Positions 10,311-21,415 are shown, counted from the stretch's first letter. The stretch: 64,000 nucleotides of DNA from Trichostrongylus colubriformis (GCA_963978905.1 OZ022257.1:46572203-46636202); one strand, 5' to 3'. Program-made: numbers and translations. Notes: a model not told the origin generated them from the sequence alone.

Positions 10311-10998
10311 TGAAGATTGGTGAAGAAAGTAAGGAATCGAAAGAGCTTCGCTGCCGTGGGCGCCGACAGCGAAGTAGCCGTGGAGGGTGGGGCAACGTTC
10401 ACACAGTTTGGCTTAGCTCGCCTTGCATCATTCCTTCAAAATGCAGAGAGGGCGAAAGCCACGCAAACAATGGGCAGGGGGACGTACCATTTCCCTGATT
10501 TCGGCAGTTTCGTTTCGCTCATTTTCTTTTGCTGTACTTCTCAATTCATGTTCCACAATCGAGCGGCGTGATTTGCGGTAAAGTACGCACACTTGCTTTT
10601 TGAAAAAGACATGTGATGTCCGGTAGGCCCCCTTCCTTCCTCGAGTGACGCCTCACGTGCTGCGTATCACCGCCACACAACACAGATCCATAGATCTGTG
10701 ATGGAGCAAAGTATGTCCACCACAAAGCCTCACCTACCCACTACGAGGCTCTGCACATACATTAATGGGTGACCAAATAAGCGTACTCATTCCAAAGGTA
10801 AAAGATAGTAAACACTACACACCGAATGTCAAAGGATAGTAAAAACTCTTAACTAACTTCAGAGCACATCAATATAATTTCGCGAATGAAATTAAACCTG
10901 CTATTTCAGAGGAATCGCATTATGACAGTGCTTCAACTGCGCTGGCGGTAGCTGCGTGCATTGCACTTATTCTCGCAATATTACTTGCGATCCTGCTG
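10311..10998 (+). repeat. Duplicated gene fragment, copy 2
   Basis: It aligns to 4512-5212. Unlike copy 1, the reading frame continues past the shared segment to a natural stop at 11163, so this copy appears closer to the parent gene. Confidence 0.85.
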
Positions 10999-11163
10999 TC
11001 GCTTCTGAGAAGGAGCTACAACAAACGAATTGACAGGATTATATCGATGCCATTTATACTCGTCGAAGGCACAGAGCTCAGCCTAGAGCAGAGTGCTCGT
11101 CTCAGAGACTACGCTAAAGTACGAAACGTTACTATACGAAAATTTGGGGATGACTGTGGCTAA
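10344..11163 (+). CDS. Two 3' exons of an unrecognised single-pass membrane protein
   Basis: The exons are 10344-10483 and 10863-11163. Exon 1 encodes SFAAVGADSEVAVEGGATF and a helical ARLASFLQNAERAKA stretch. It ends with two spare bases before GTACC. Exon 2 follows an AACTTCAG acceptor and starts with the one base needed, so the phase agrees. Exon 2 has 100 codons: about 25 polar residues, a 23-residue hydrophobic helix (ALAVAACIALILAILLAILL), basic residues SLLRRSYNKR just after it, then a ~45-residue tail ending FGDDCG and TAA. Positive residues after the helix suggest a cytoplasmic tail. The 5' exons, signal peptide and family are not visible. The start of exon 1 is uncertain because its acceptor is weak. 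A 690-bp portion is duplicated at 4512-5212, where substitutions between copies are mostly conservative. Confidence 0.55.
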
Positions 11164-11566
11164 CACTGGTGAAGTGGTGCAGTGCCTATTACGCTCTATC
11201 AAGAGGGACGAGTACCTTCGCGGAGGCGTGAAAGCATGTGTAATCTACTCGCGCTTGTAAAGCGCTCCAAGAAAACGCAAAACGAGCGATGAAGCAAGTA
11301 TTTGATCGTGGTTTCGAGAATGTTAGCCCATCTTGCTACGTGCTGTTCCATCAAAGCTCTGCCAAGGCTGTTCCGTAAATCACATAAGGCCTGTAAATTC
11401 TGTAGCAACCCATGTCGCTAGCCTCCATAATTTTGTTTCCATAAGCGTTTGGCAGATTCGAAGGGCAGATATGAGATCATCGTTCGGAACTGCACGAGGC
11501 TTTACGTATTTCATTTTGAATGACCGTGGTGACCTGGGACTTCCTTCGATTTTGGGAGGAAACATT
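11164..11566. other. Intergenic, nothing recognised
   Basis: This is the stretch between the membrane-protein stop and the mariner element. I see no splice-bounded exon or repeat. Confidence 0.4.
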
Positions 11567-12458
11567 AGGTTGTCCCAAAAGTCTTGTAGTATTTTTCCAA
11601 AAAAAATCAGTAATTCTTCTTCACTTCGAAGCAGGTCCAGGCGGTTCAGAAATATGGTGGAACGTTCCCCAAGCTTTCTAGGAAAATATATATTGATCCA
11701 CCAGATCCCGTGGAGAGAGCTACAATGCCCGTTGCCGATACCCACCCAACTCGCAGTGTCATCTATTATGAGCGGTCTTGCGGCACCAAAACGACGGAAG
11801 CTTGCCACTCCATCAGCGCTGCATTGGGCAAGGGATGTGTGAGCTACGTGACCGTGCGCCGCTGCTTCATCAGCTTCAGCAACGGCGAGATTGACATGAA
11901 AGACAAACCACGCTTGGGACTGTGCTGGTTCTGGAACGCGGAAGGAATGCTTTTCCACGAGGTGCTGGTACAAGGCGAGACAGTCACCGCTGCCGTATGC
12001 ACCCACCAGCTCCAGCAGCTCACCGTCGCTGTTTGAGAAAAGTGCCGGAAAAGGTCCGCGGTCACTCTTCTTCATGACGACGCCCGCTCCCATTTCGCTC
12101 CCATTTCTCGAAAAGTACCCAGGCCAAGTTATAGGAGCTCGGTTGGGATGTGATGCCCCACCCGCCATACTCTCCAGACATTGCCCCTTCTGGCTATCAC
12201 CTTACCCATCCTCTCTAATCCTTCCTGGCCAAGAGAAAATTCGTTGATTATGACTTACTTGCGAAGGCGATCGCTGACTTCTTTGACTCTCAAAACCCAG
12301 AGTTCTGGGAGAAGCGAATCAACGATTTTCCTATAAAGTGGCAGAGGGTTGCCGATAACAACGGTCAGTACGTCGTTGCCTAATTGTTATTTGTTGGACG
12401 AAAAAAAAATAAAAAGTGAGGATCGAAAAAAATACTACAAGACTTTTGGGACAACCTA
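11567..12458 (+). mobile_element. Mariner element with ~32-bp terminal inverted repeats
   Basis: The ends read TTAGGTTGTCCCAAAAGTC and its reverse complement, and the match extends for about 32 bp. TA dinucleotides lie at 11566-11567 and 12457-12458. The element is about 890 bp, well short of a typical ~1.3-kb mariner, which fits the internal deletions seen in its transposase. Confidence 0.9.
11750..12383 (+). pseudogene. Internally deleted mariner transposase
   Basis: Frame-shifted fragments appear in the order of a mariner transposase. First is an N-terminal helix-turn-helix part (LGKGCVSYVTVRRCF, then GEIDMKDKPR). Next is a middle piece (LFHEVLVQGETVTAAV). Then come the LLHDDARSH block with a catalytic aspartate and a PHPPYSPDIAPSGYHL block. 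Last is a C terminus (AIADFFDSQNPEFWEKRI) ending in TAA at 12381-12383. Between the N-terminal part and the middle part a section is missing, and at least two frameshifts separate the pieces. It cannot make a working transposase. Mariner elements of this kind are known from hookworms. Confidence 0.88.
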
Positions 12459-12681
12459 ATACTTAGCCATTTTTGCCTCTTTGCTGAGAGTCACACTCCA
12501 CTCTCGATAGGAGGTGCACGAGACCATGATCGCAAAAGATGGAAAGAGATAGCTGGCGCTTTGATCAGATGCGACCTGGTGACTGATCTGGCTGACAGCG
12601 ATCATTGAGATTCCACCCGGGACCTTTTAATAAGCGTGGATTGAGCCTCCAAGCGACCAACCGAAAGAGAATGTATTGCTT

Positions 12682-12858
12682 AGGCTGCGGTCATACTCAC
12701 CGGCGGCAGGGCGTGGCTGCCTTCACAGGCAGCGAGGGAGACAAGGAACTGGGGAGGTGCAGAGATGACGCAGGCAACGAGGCAGGGTGACATAGGTGGA
12801 GACGCAGATAAACGCTGACACGCTCTGCTGCCGGCACCGCAGAGTACGACCGCGGCCT
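12682..12858. mobile_element. Short MITE, ~177 bp ('GCGTTCATAC' head)
   Basis: The ends GGCTGCGGTCATACTCACCG and GGCACCGCAGAGTACGACCG are inverted repeats. It is related to the elements at 13968-14130 and, by its TIR head, 43251-43769. The interior shares GGTGCAGAG and ACGCAGGCAACGAG with the 13.97-kb copy. Confidence 0.8.
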
Positions 12859-13539
12859 TATTGATACATTTACGTATGCAGTTCAAATATGACGTATATT
12901 CACGAGAGGGGGAAAACATGCACATCGCTTAACGACTCGTGAAATCGTGGTTCTTCCCGGACGTGCATGTAGCTTCTCTGACATGAAAAGTCTATACGGC
13001 TAATGTTCATACGTGAATGGCTAGTCACGAATGGACAGTGGTCATAGCCGAGCCCTTCAGTTTCTGGGCCGTTAGAATGGATAGAGCCCTTTCATTAACC
13101 TAGCTATCAAGTAATCACCAGGGGCAATTGGAAAATATGGAAATATTGAATGAAGAACGATGGTACTACAGTCCAGTTCCCGTAGACTGACGGGGCGTGG
13201 CCTACAGAGAAGGGTGAGAGTTTGTTGAGAGAGATCGATACAAGTCCGTAGGCTCGCCCTGCCAGCCGTCTGGAAATAGACTGTATGTGAGACAACAAGT
13301 TGTGGCTTGGCTTGACCGTTCTCCGGCCCACGGAAACGCTTGTGCTGAGAGCCAATCAGGGAGGGATCCTTTCTTTGAGTATTTGCGTCACCTAGTTCTC
13401 TCGTCTACGGCACCACGTAGCATCTTCATTTCCACACAACGATCAAGCAAACTGACTATCCTGGCACTTTCAAGTTTTTTCTAAATGAAATTCACTTCAC
13501 TGCTATCTCTCACAAATAATTTACATGTAAGTGTTTCAG
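12859..13539. other. Intergenic, nothing recognised
   Basis: There is no splice-supported exon and no clear inverted repeat. Small ORFs on both strands have no coding signature. Confidence 0.35.
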
Positions 13540-15678
13540 GAAGTACTTGAGAGATCATTAAAGGACTGGAAAATCTTTTGCGAAAAGACTATTAAAGAAC
13601 CCAAGATAGGTCAGCGTCTTCGAAAGACTATGTGATTGTTAGCATTCCCAGAAAATTCCGATTATCGGTGCAAAATACGATGAGGACTCATTTAAGATCC
13701 CACATATCGTAGAAAACCCAAGAAAAGTGCCGACGAAAATAAAGCAGAAGCTCAGCTAAGGATGTACAATGTGGAATTGAAAAAGAAAAGGAAGGAAGTC
13801 AAGATGGCAATGCTACCCGATCGATATGCGGAGCTGACACCGTTAATGGCTGAAGAAATGCGCAAACTTCAGCTAACAAAACAACAACGAGACGATTTCA
13901 CAACCATTACGGTAAGCTGCAATGCTGATGAGGGGCAAAACGATCTTATCGCTAATTTTCAAGTTTAGCCGCGTTCATACTTTGCACCGGCAGAGCGTGG
14001 CTACGTTCACCGGTAGCAAAGCGGAGTGGCACGTGGAGGTGCAGAGGCGACGCAGGCAACGAGACAGGATGGAGCGGGCTGAGACGCAGAGATACCCTCT
14101 GCCGTCGGCACCGCAAAGTATGAACGCGGCTTTTCAGAGATCAAGTGCTGCAACAGAGCACACTTCTAGAGGCTATTAAGGGATTGGTGTTAGCAAGGCT
14201 GGAATAACTTTCGGCATAAAATGAATCATAATGTTGCTATAAATCAAGTCACGTCACCCTACGCGAGGTCATTTGCACGCTCAACCGATATGAGTGTATC
14301 CCCTTGGACCGCTGCCGCTCATGAGTCCTTCGAAAGCGCTGCAGATTATTTCATAGGACGGAATTTTGCAAGGTAGAATGCAGAGTGCGATGCGCGCGTG
14401 CGCACGGTGTTGCGAGATTCTGTCCTTACCATACACACCTGATGGCTTAGCGCGGTGCTTACCTGAGTCTTGGAGAGAATGAGGAATCCCTTGATTCTTT
14501 TACTGGTGACAGTCTGAGTATGCCTTCATGATGGCCCCGCTTTCTTTTCTAACACCCAACATATTCACCTTAAAGGAACCGGAAGGGGGTCCGAAACAAG
14601 AGAAACATACAAAGAAATGAGCATTTCGTAACGAACGCAGAAGGTTAGAAGCGATAATCGGTGAAAAAACCCGAACTCAAAAGTGCATCGCTGCGGTGTG
14701 TATTCGCGCCTCATTCGCATCATCGCACTGGCGTTCCGAGTTGTCCGCTGTAGGAGACGGCCGCGGGCCAGCTTTAGTTGTAGCACCTGACTCCCAGCGC
14801 AGTGGAGCGGCCATTCCCATCTACATTAACATTCATGTAAGTACATCTAGAAACAATATAAGAAAGAACAAAGGAGAAGGTAAAAGGAATGAACAACTTT
14901 ATAATGGAAACATCTTCTCTTGGCACCGTGCCACGGCGTCAAATTGGGGAGTTTGTGCAATGGCGGCTACTCAAACTCGTCCACATTACGTCTGTTCTAC
15001 AGTAAGCCAAAATTACCCCCTCCTGGTGTCTTTAAAGACACCGTGAGGGAGTAATTTTGGCTTACTGTAGAACAGACGTAATGTGGACGAGTTTGAGTAG
15101 CCGCCATTGCACAAACTCCCCAATTTGACGCCTTGGCATGGTGCCAATAGACGATGTTTCCATTATAAAGTTGTTCATTCCTTTTACCTTCTCCTTTGTT
15201 CTTTCTTATATTGTTTCTAGATGTACTTACATAAATGTTAATGTAGTTGGGAATGGCCACTCCACTGCGCTGGGAGTCAGGTGCTACAACTAAAGTTGGC
15301 CCGCGGCCGTCTCCTACAGCGGACAACTCGGAACGCCAGTGCGATGATGCGAATGAGGCGCGAATACACACCGCAGCGATGCACTTTTGAGTTCGGGTTT
15401 TTTCACCGATTATCGCTTCTAACCTTCTGCGTTCGTTACGAAATGCTCATTTCTTTGTATTTTTCTCTTGTTTCGGACCCCCTTCCGGTTTCTTTAAAGC
15501 GCAACAAGGTGAACTTCAGAGAACGTTGGATGACGACCACAATCTTGCATGGAGCGGTGATCTTTATGCCGGCTTCAACAAGATCTTCATTGGTAGTGAG
15601 CAGGGAAAGATCATTCGTCGCGAGGTTCCCACAAAACCTGATGAGCAACTGATAATAAAACGTATGTTGAAACGTTAA
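13540..15678 (+). CDS. 3' exons of an unrecognised gene, introns filled by MITEs
   Basis: Candidate exons are 13540-13609, 13652-13708, 13756-13911 and 15520-15678. The first follows GTGTTTCAG and reads EVLERSLKDWKIFCEKTIKE. The second follows CCCAG and reads IPIIGAKYDEDSFKIPHI. The third is lysine- and methionine-rich (ELKKKRKEVKMAMLPDRYAE, then MAEEMRKLQLTKQQRDDF) and ends at a GTAAGC donor in phase 0. The last follows GAACTTCAG in phase 0 and reads SGDLYAGFNKIFIGSEQGK to a TAA at 15676-15678. Exons 2-4 are mutually in phase, with a 47-bp intron between 2 and 3. The joint between exons 1 and 2 does not fit simply, so exon 1 may belong elsewhere. The long intron holds a 163-bp MITE and a 928-bp palindrome, the latter ending about 22 bp before the last exon. 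The family is unknown. Confidence 0.5.
13968..14130. mobile_element. Short MITE, 163 bp
   Basis: Near-perfect terminal inverted repeats GCCGCGTTCATACTTTGC and GCAAAGTATGAACGCGGC. It lies just downstream of the 13756-13911 exon and is a diverged relative of 12682-12858. Confidence 0.87.
14131..14569. other. Intron sequence, nothing recognised
   Basis: This part of the presumed intron lies between the two MITE insertions. No exon or repeat is evident. Confidence 0.3.
14570..15497. mobile_element. 928-bp palindrome: two inverted 'ACCGGAAGGGG' MITEs
   Basis: Each arm (14570-15033 and 15034-15497) is a full-length copy of the element at 9837-10302, placed tail to tail with few mismatches. TTAA stands at the left end (14570), the exact centre (15032-15035) and the right end (15494). 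Many antisense-symmetric ORFs arise from it and are not genes. Confidence 0.9.
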
Positions 15679-16277
15679 CTTATATCAGACATGTACTATC
15701 ACATTTGGTCTTCTCAGTTACAGTGAAACTTGAGCATATAGTAAATTGCCATCATTGTCACTGCATATTCATTTTCCACTATATTGCATCGCTTCTTTAT
15801 TACCTTATTACTGACTTCTAATAAGCGGTAGACCCTCGAGCACGCATGTGCCGTAGAGGGAGTAGGCAGACATATGGAGTCGATGGCAAAGACCACCATG
15901 GGGAAGCCGCGGAGAAGCTTATTGTTAGCTGTATCGCGTGTAACTTTGTATTGTCATCACCTCCGAAAACTTGATTAGGACAAAATTCAACGGATTATGG
16001 GATAACCGTGGAATAGTAGTCGAGCTACTCAGAAGTGCCACCTTAGGTTGCTGCAAAATGGAACGCCATTTCGGAATTTCTACAAAAAAAGGCTAGTTAT
16101 TACCGAAATCTGCTAACTCGAATCCAACTATACAAACCGCCTTATGAATTTCTTCTTCTGTTTCAGTATAAATCTTGTTTCTTCGCTCCTGCAGGGTGGG
16201 TAGAGAACCATATCAATTATTTGAGTCTTGTTTGCGGAGCTTTCTCTACGGCCTAATACACTTATATGGCCATTATC
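15679..16277. other. Intergenic, nothing recognised
   Basis: This lies downstream of the last exon of the preceding gene. AATAAA-like sequence is present at 15653-15660 before the stop, and no other feature stands out. Confidence 0.3.
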
Positions 16278-16279
16278 TA

Positions 16280-17015
16280 CAGGGGGTGCCAAAAAAAGTA
16301 ATTTTGCCCACGGCTCACATCTGCCAATTTTACAAAATGTAGGGAAACGAAAGGGATAAAGGTATTGGGGCAAAACATTCCCGAAATGTTCCTCTAAAAG
16401 CAGGAACAAGCTGTGGCTCCTCACGTTCATGTTCATAAAAATATGGTTTAATTCGGCGCAGTCGGGCTTCGAAGTACCTACATTTAAAAATTCGCTAAAA
16501 ACAGTGGAGCCGAGCTCCGTGGTAGGTCTTTTGTGGGAAGCTTCCTGAGGGTTGGCCCTTCGGTCCTTGGAAGTCACAGAGCCCCTGCTGCTTGGACAAG
16601 GCTGCTATGATCCAAAGTATCATTTTCATGCCTCAAATCCGCCTCCGGAGGGGTTTCAGTGGTAGGGGAACGTTTTGGCTCTTGGAAACGAAGGACGCTG
16701 GGAACCCGGGAAAAACGCAAGGTTAAAGAACACCATCCGGTATGAATCCCCTCAGGTACCCAGATTGAACGGACGTCAGCAAGGTGTGAAAGAGGGCGAA
16801 GAAATTTCGGATTTTGCCCAGTTGAGGTGATACATCTTGTTCAGTCTTTCCTTGCTCCCGTTTCTGCTCGTGCAGGAGGCTGCCACGGAGTATAGTGATA
16901 GAGTTAGGTCTGCTCTTGATTCTGGGGATGAGAATACCTCAATAGAATTTACTGTAGTTTGGCTAAATGGGGTCGAAAGTGGAGGAGACAAAATTACTTT
17001 TTTTGGCACCCCCTG
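16280..17015. mobile_element. Tc/mariner-type MITE, 736 bp, copy 1
   Basis: The ends are CAGGGGGTGCCAAAAAAAG and its complement, about 27 bp of inverted repeat, with TA on both sides (16278-16279 and 17016-17017). A second copy about 95 percent identical by eye is at 21783-22522. There is no transposase. The C-A-G-G-G end and TA target are typical of Tc1/mariner non-autonomous elements. Confidence 0.88.
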
Positions 17016-17017
17016 TA

Positions 17018-17883
17018 TATCTCCATTATCTCTATATGGCCGTCTCTCTAAACAGCCATTTCTCTTAGGGGTCCCCGAAGGAACTCTCCAAAATAAAACA
17101 TGATCCGTTGCTATCGCAATAAGGGGCATCTTATCGTATGGATCTTTGAGGGGTCAGTTTGCATACACAGAAGTGTACTTTTTTCCTAAGCCTTCGTGGA
17201 AAAAGGAAATGGCGTTCCTCTTCCCTCTAGACTTAGACGAAAATGGCGTCTTTCGTGAGATGCCTCTCCTCCCCCCTCCATTCTACTGATTCTCGGAAAC
17301 AAGTAATGTTTCAGGTTCCAAAGAGCATCTGTCGATAACCTGTAAAGACATCAACATGATGTTGTCCAATTTTATAAAATTTTTACTAGTCATCAAAAGA
17401 AAGCGAATGAAGTACAATCGGCATGTTTTACCTTCCCATAGATTCGAAACTGAAGTCCACATTTACAATGGATGGTCAGCTTTTCAGCTTTTTCCGCGAA
17501 AATGGTCAATTTTTAAATTAGCCTTCCAGGGTCGACGACGGCTTTCCTAAAGATTTGAAAGCAATTGGTCGTATAATCGCTTCAATCGTTGCAGACAGGA
17601 AAAGATCGACGGTAAGTGTACAGGAAAGAAATGTTTGAGGAACCGTAAATTGGATGGGGGAGAGGATCCTTTTGGGTCGTGTCGGGCACTGCACATCCAA
17701 ACGAAATCTCAAAACCATTTGAGATGCTGTCTTTTGACAATATGACTTCCCTGTAGAGTTTGTTGTTGTATGAAAAATTTTGAAAATGGTTGTTACACCT
17801 GACATCATACCAAAACGATGTCTTTCGCCACCGTTTTAGACCTCCAAAGCTATGATATAGTTGGTCTTGGCGATGTTGATATA
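17018..17883. other. Intergenic, nothing recognised
   Basis: ORFs on both strands overlap each other antisense and lack splice signals. No repeat ends are seen. Confidence 0.35.
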
Positions 17884-18578
17884 TTAGGTGTATGCAGAAT
17901 AAACGACCAAAACATAAGTGGCCATAACTTCGCTCAGACACAACTTTATTTGTCGAAATATAAACCATTCGAATCTACAGAATTTTGCCAACGATCTAGT
18001 GAAGAAAATATGCGATCATGATGAGATTCTGGATTGCGAGAATTAATAAAATCAACAATGGCATTTCACAGTATGGTATCGGCCAATTTCTTCTGGCGCA
18101 GGGTTGCATCGAGAACCCGGAAGAGTGGTCATTCTTTGGGGATAGGTCTGAGGAATAAGGGGGTGAGGAAGAGTCTCGATGCCTAATTGCATCAGTTTTT
18201 GCTGGGTGCGCAAAACAACACAAAACCCCACACTTCGCAAGTCACCCGGCAGAAACTGATGCAGTTAGGCAACGAGACTCTATCTCACTCCCCTTATTCC
18301 CCAGACCTATCCCTGACGGATTAACACTTTTTCCGGGTTCTCGATGCAAACCTGCGAGAGTTTGTCGATACGATGCAGGTTAAAAATGCCATTGCCGACT
18401 TTTTTAATTTTCGCAATCCAGAACTTTATCATGACTGCAGATTTTCTCGATAAGATCGTTGGCAAAGTCGTGTAGATTCGAATGGTTTTTACTTCGACAA
18501 ATTTAGTTGGGTCTGAGCGAAGATATGGCGTTTCGAAAGAAGCGGTCTGTTTTGGCCGTTTATTCTGCGTACACCTAA
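17884..18578. mobile_element. Palindromic mariner derivative
   Basis: The ends TTAGGTGTATGCAGAATAAA and TTTATTCTGCGTACACCTAA are inverted. Both arms encode the C-terminal part of a mariner transposase, the right arm on plus and the left arm on minus. The right arm shows PYSPDLS-like text, a FFxxLDANL block, and AIADFFNFRNPEL followed by the region ending in DRxxG. Two 3' halves of the same mariner have therefore been joined head to head, with neither 5' half present. A shorter relative lies at 52177-52586. Confidence 0.82.
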
Positions 18579-19030
18579 TATTCACATACATATGTAACAC
18601 ACCCAGTCAGCAACGTGGGACATAATGATTCGTATGCCTCACACCTATCCCATTTCTTCTTTTTATCACAAATTCGCAAAACTTACTGGAATTTTCATAT
18701 TGTTCTCAGTGAATGCAATTCAGTGTACTGATAAAATAACGAAATTTGGGGACTCTTCCCGTTTTGAAAAATATGTAATCTTGACCAAGTTACAGTGTAA
18801 TTAATGCGTCAAGTTCTTGCGATACAACCTCACTGCTTTCGGATCAGTACCACGTTTTGGCTCACACAGTGTTTATCTATACACGGCGTCCCAAAAGGGC
18901 ATCATTGTAATCCAATATTTTGTTGGCGTCCATAGAGTGAAATTAATCCATACACAATCCAAATATCCTATCGGCATAGTATACCCTACCAGACGTTGTT
19001 GGCCCCAATGAATTGCCTTCAAGGATTCAG
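18579..19030. other. Intergenic or intron, nothing recognised
   Basis: This lies upstream of the exon at 19031, and part of it may be that exon's intron. No upstream exon could be identified. Confidence 0.3.
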
Positions 19031-19293
19031 GACGTGAAAATTTTTCGTTTGAACAAGAGTACGCTTCGGTACGTGTAACAGTTGAAGGAGATGAGAGAAG
19101 TACATTTGAAAAGCTTTTGAAATCTCAAGAATATCATGAGCTTCACCCCAAAAAGCAAACTCCGTGGTACAAGAAGGTCCTGTGCACCCATTGCGCAGCA
19201 AATGGAGGAAAAAGAATCGATGCAATTTGTAAAGAGGAATACAAAGAAACACAAACTCAGGGGTGGATGACTTTAGTACAGAATGCTCCTTAG
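19031..19293 (+). CDS. Exon of an unrecognised gene, ended by a foldback insertion
   Basis: The exon follows GGATTCAG, starts with two bases completing a codon and stays open for 87 codons to TAG at 19291. It reads FEQEYASVRVTVEGDE, then STFEKLLKSQEYHELHPKK, WYKKVLCTHCAANGGKR and IDAICKEEYKETQTQGW. The C-x2-C followed by a distant cysteine might bind metal. The last seven or so codons and the stop lie inside the left inverted repeat of the foldback that starts near 19266, so the natural C terminus has been replaced. No upstream exon or family was identified. The antisense ORFs here are shadows. Confidence 0.5.
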
Positions 19294-20468
19294 CACCTTT
19301 GCCTCGCACCTATCTCGCACCTCCCTGGAACCGCCCCCCACCTTGGCATGCGAGCTGACCTCGCTTAATTGACTGCTGTGCCTGATGACCTCTTGTCGAT
19401 AATTATTGTTATCGATCAAAAATAACAACAATGTGGAGTAATTAGGAAGTCAATTTGTCGAATTAGTTGCAATGGGACATTTTCTTGAAAATTCATATCT
19501 CGCGTCGCAGGGAAGCTGGGACTCTGATTTTTTTAAGTGATATAGGGGGTGGTAAGGGGACATCAATGGTGAGGGAAAGAAAGTAGCAACTGATAAGGGC
19601 TGTTAAGGAGCCTCTAAAGGCGAATGGCGGGAAATTCATACCTCGCGTCGCAGGAAAGCTGGGATTCTGATTCTTTAAAGTGATACAGGGGGTGGTAAGG
19701 GGACATCAATGGTGAAAGGTTCGCTACAATTTGGGCTCAATTTTTGCTATCTGATGCACAGTCAATTGTGATGCGATAGTAGTTTAATCAATAGTACGCT
19801 AGAGTAACGAAGAGTGTGAACAACATCGTTCGCCTACAAGCAAGTTACTTAATTTTGTAACTCCAGAGCAAATCCAGAACTATTTTAGGAGAATGTCCCA
19901 GTTTGTAACTAATTCGACCATTTGACTTCCTAATTATTTCATATTGTTGTTGTTTTTGATCGTTCATTAATTGTTGTTAATTGTTAGTAATAATAATAAT
20001 AATGAATAATAATAAATATTAATAAATAAAAATAAATAATAATATCACTTTAAAAAATCAGAGTTCCAGCTTTCCTGCGACGCGACATATGAATTTCCCG
20101 CCATTCGCCTTTCGAGGCTCCTTATCAGCCCTTATCAGTTGCTATCACTTTCTTTCCTCACCATTGATGTCTCCTTACCACCCCCTATATCACTTTAAAA
20201 ACCAGAGTCCCAGCTTTCCTGCGACGCGAGATATCAATTTTCAAGAAAATGCCCATTGTAACTAATTCGACAAATTGACTTCCCAATTATTCCATATTGT
20301 TATTATTTTTGATCGATAACAATAATTATCGACAAAAGGACAGCAGGCAGAGCATTCAATTGAGCGAGGTCAGCTCGTATGCCAAGGTGGGGGGCGGTGC
20401 CAGGGAGGTGCGAGGTAGGTGCGAGGCAAAGGTGCTAAGGAGCATTCTGTACTGAAGTCCCCCTCCCC
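19266..20468. mobile_element. 1.2-kb foldback element
   Basis: Arms of roughly 580 bp, for example GACTTTAGTACAGAATGCTC at 19270 against GAGCATTCTGTACTGAAGTC at 20440, pair around an AT-rich centre near 19870-20035. Within each arm the block around CTGGGA.TCTGATT.TT.AAGTGAT and GGGGTGGTAAGGGGACATC occurs twice. It has no coding capacity. The exact terminal bases are uncertain by about 5 bp. Confidence 0.85.
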
Positions 20469-20529
20469 AAACGCAGGCGCCCATAATTCTGCGACACCCT
20501 CTATAATGGCTGCGGATATGATTCCACAG

Positions 20530-20639
20530 TGATAGCTTTCTCACCTAGTATTTCTGCATTCTCCACCGAAACTGCAAATCGCTCTTTAGAAACCCAAATA
20601 TTGCAGGAATCAAAACGAGGCTCAAAGACTGTGTTAGGG
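20530..20639 (+). CDS. Possible small internal exon
   Basis: An ATTCCACAG acceptor is followed by two bases and 36 open codons (IAFSPSISAFSTETANRSLE, then TQILQESKRGSKTVLG) to a GTAATG donor. Composition is Ser/Thr-rich. It could belong to the same gene as the 19031-19293 exon, but there is no independent support. Confidence 0.28.
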
Positions 20640-20689
20640 GTAATGTGGGCGATAAAAAATCTCAAAAGGAGTCATTCAGTGAAAAACTA

Positions 20690-21190
20690 CGGGTCTGAAA
20701 GGTCTATGCATGGCGAAATCCCCCGCGGAAAGTACACCCTTGAGCTGTGGTGGAGGCGGCCTCGTCAGGACAAACCGCCTTGGTTTAGGGCAGCCCTCCT
20801 CCAGGCGACGTGATTAATGGTTGGTCACGGTGAGGTTGGTTCAGGAGATCGGCAGGATTGGAAGTATCGCAGCGCGCTTTCTCACTTTTAGCTTGAAGCT
20901 CACCACGTGAAAATAGATGCCGTCGCATTTCCGAACATTCCTTCATGCTTACGTCTTGGTAATGCCATTGGGAAACCTGTGCGGACTATCCGCCTCTTGA
21001 CGGAAAGATCGTTCGCGCCTAGAACCAACGGTGGAAGGGGTCCTATCTTTTGGGTACTCGGCCATTTCCATCCGTTTTTTCTCCACTGTCCTGTTACTAG
21101 GCATCTCGGCTTTCATATTCACTACTTCTTTTGATTTTCGTCCGAATTTCCCTTGAAGCTGCCTTTAAGACGAGATGAGAACTTATGAAT
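20690..21190 (-). repeat. Dispersed repeats: family D (inverted) and family G
   Basis: 20700-20815 matches the reverse complement of 4275-4330 and relatives. About 20905-21180 matches the reverse complement of 35245-35600. They are non-coding and adjacent to each other here, as also near 35.2-35.8 kb. Confidence 0.55.
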
Positions 21191-21415
21191 TGCATGCCCC
21201 CCCCCCAAAAAAGTAATCAACACATGAAACAAATAGATTACCATCCCCCCTCTGCATTAAACACATAAAACCATCTTTCCTTGAAATTTTTCAGAACCCT
21301 TTTTGAAACCGCTCGTTCCACGATATCGCATGCGAAAAAAGCGCGCTGTCCCAGACCAGACGGTCAGTAAATCGAAAACGCGCGTTGTCGTCAATAGGTC
21401 AAAGACACCGGAATG

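Noticed and set aside
11380..12168. 262-codon minus-strand ORF
   Set aside because: It runs antisense through the mariner transposase and its terminal repeat. The plus-strand fragments match transposase motifs, this one matches nothing.
14696..15652. Pair of ~120-codon ORFs of nearly identical sequence on opposite strands
   Set aside because: They arise from the two inverted MITE copies and are symmetric by construction.
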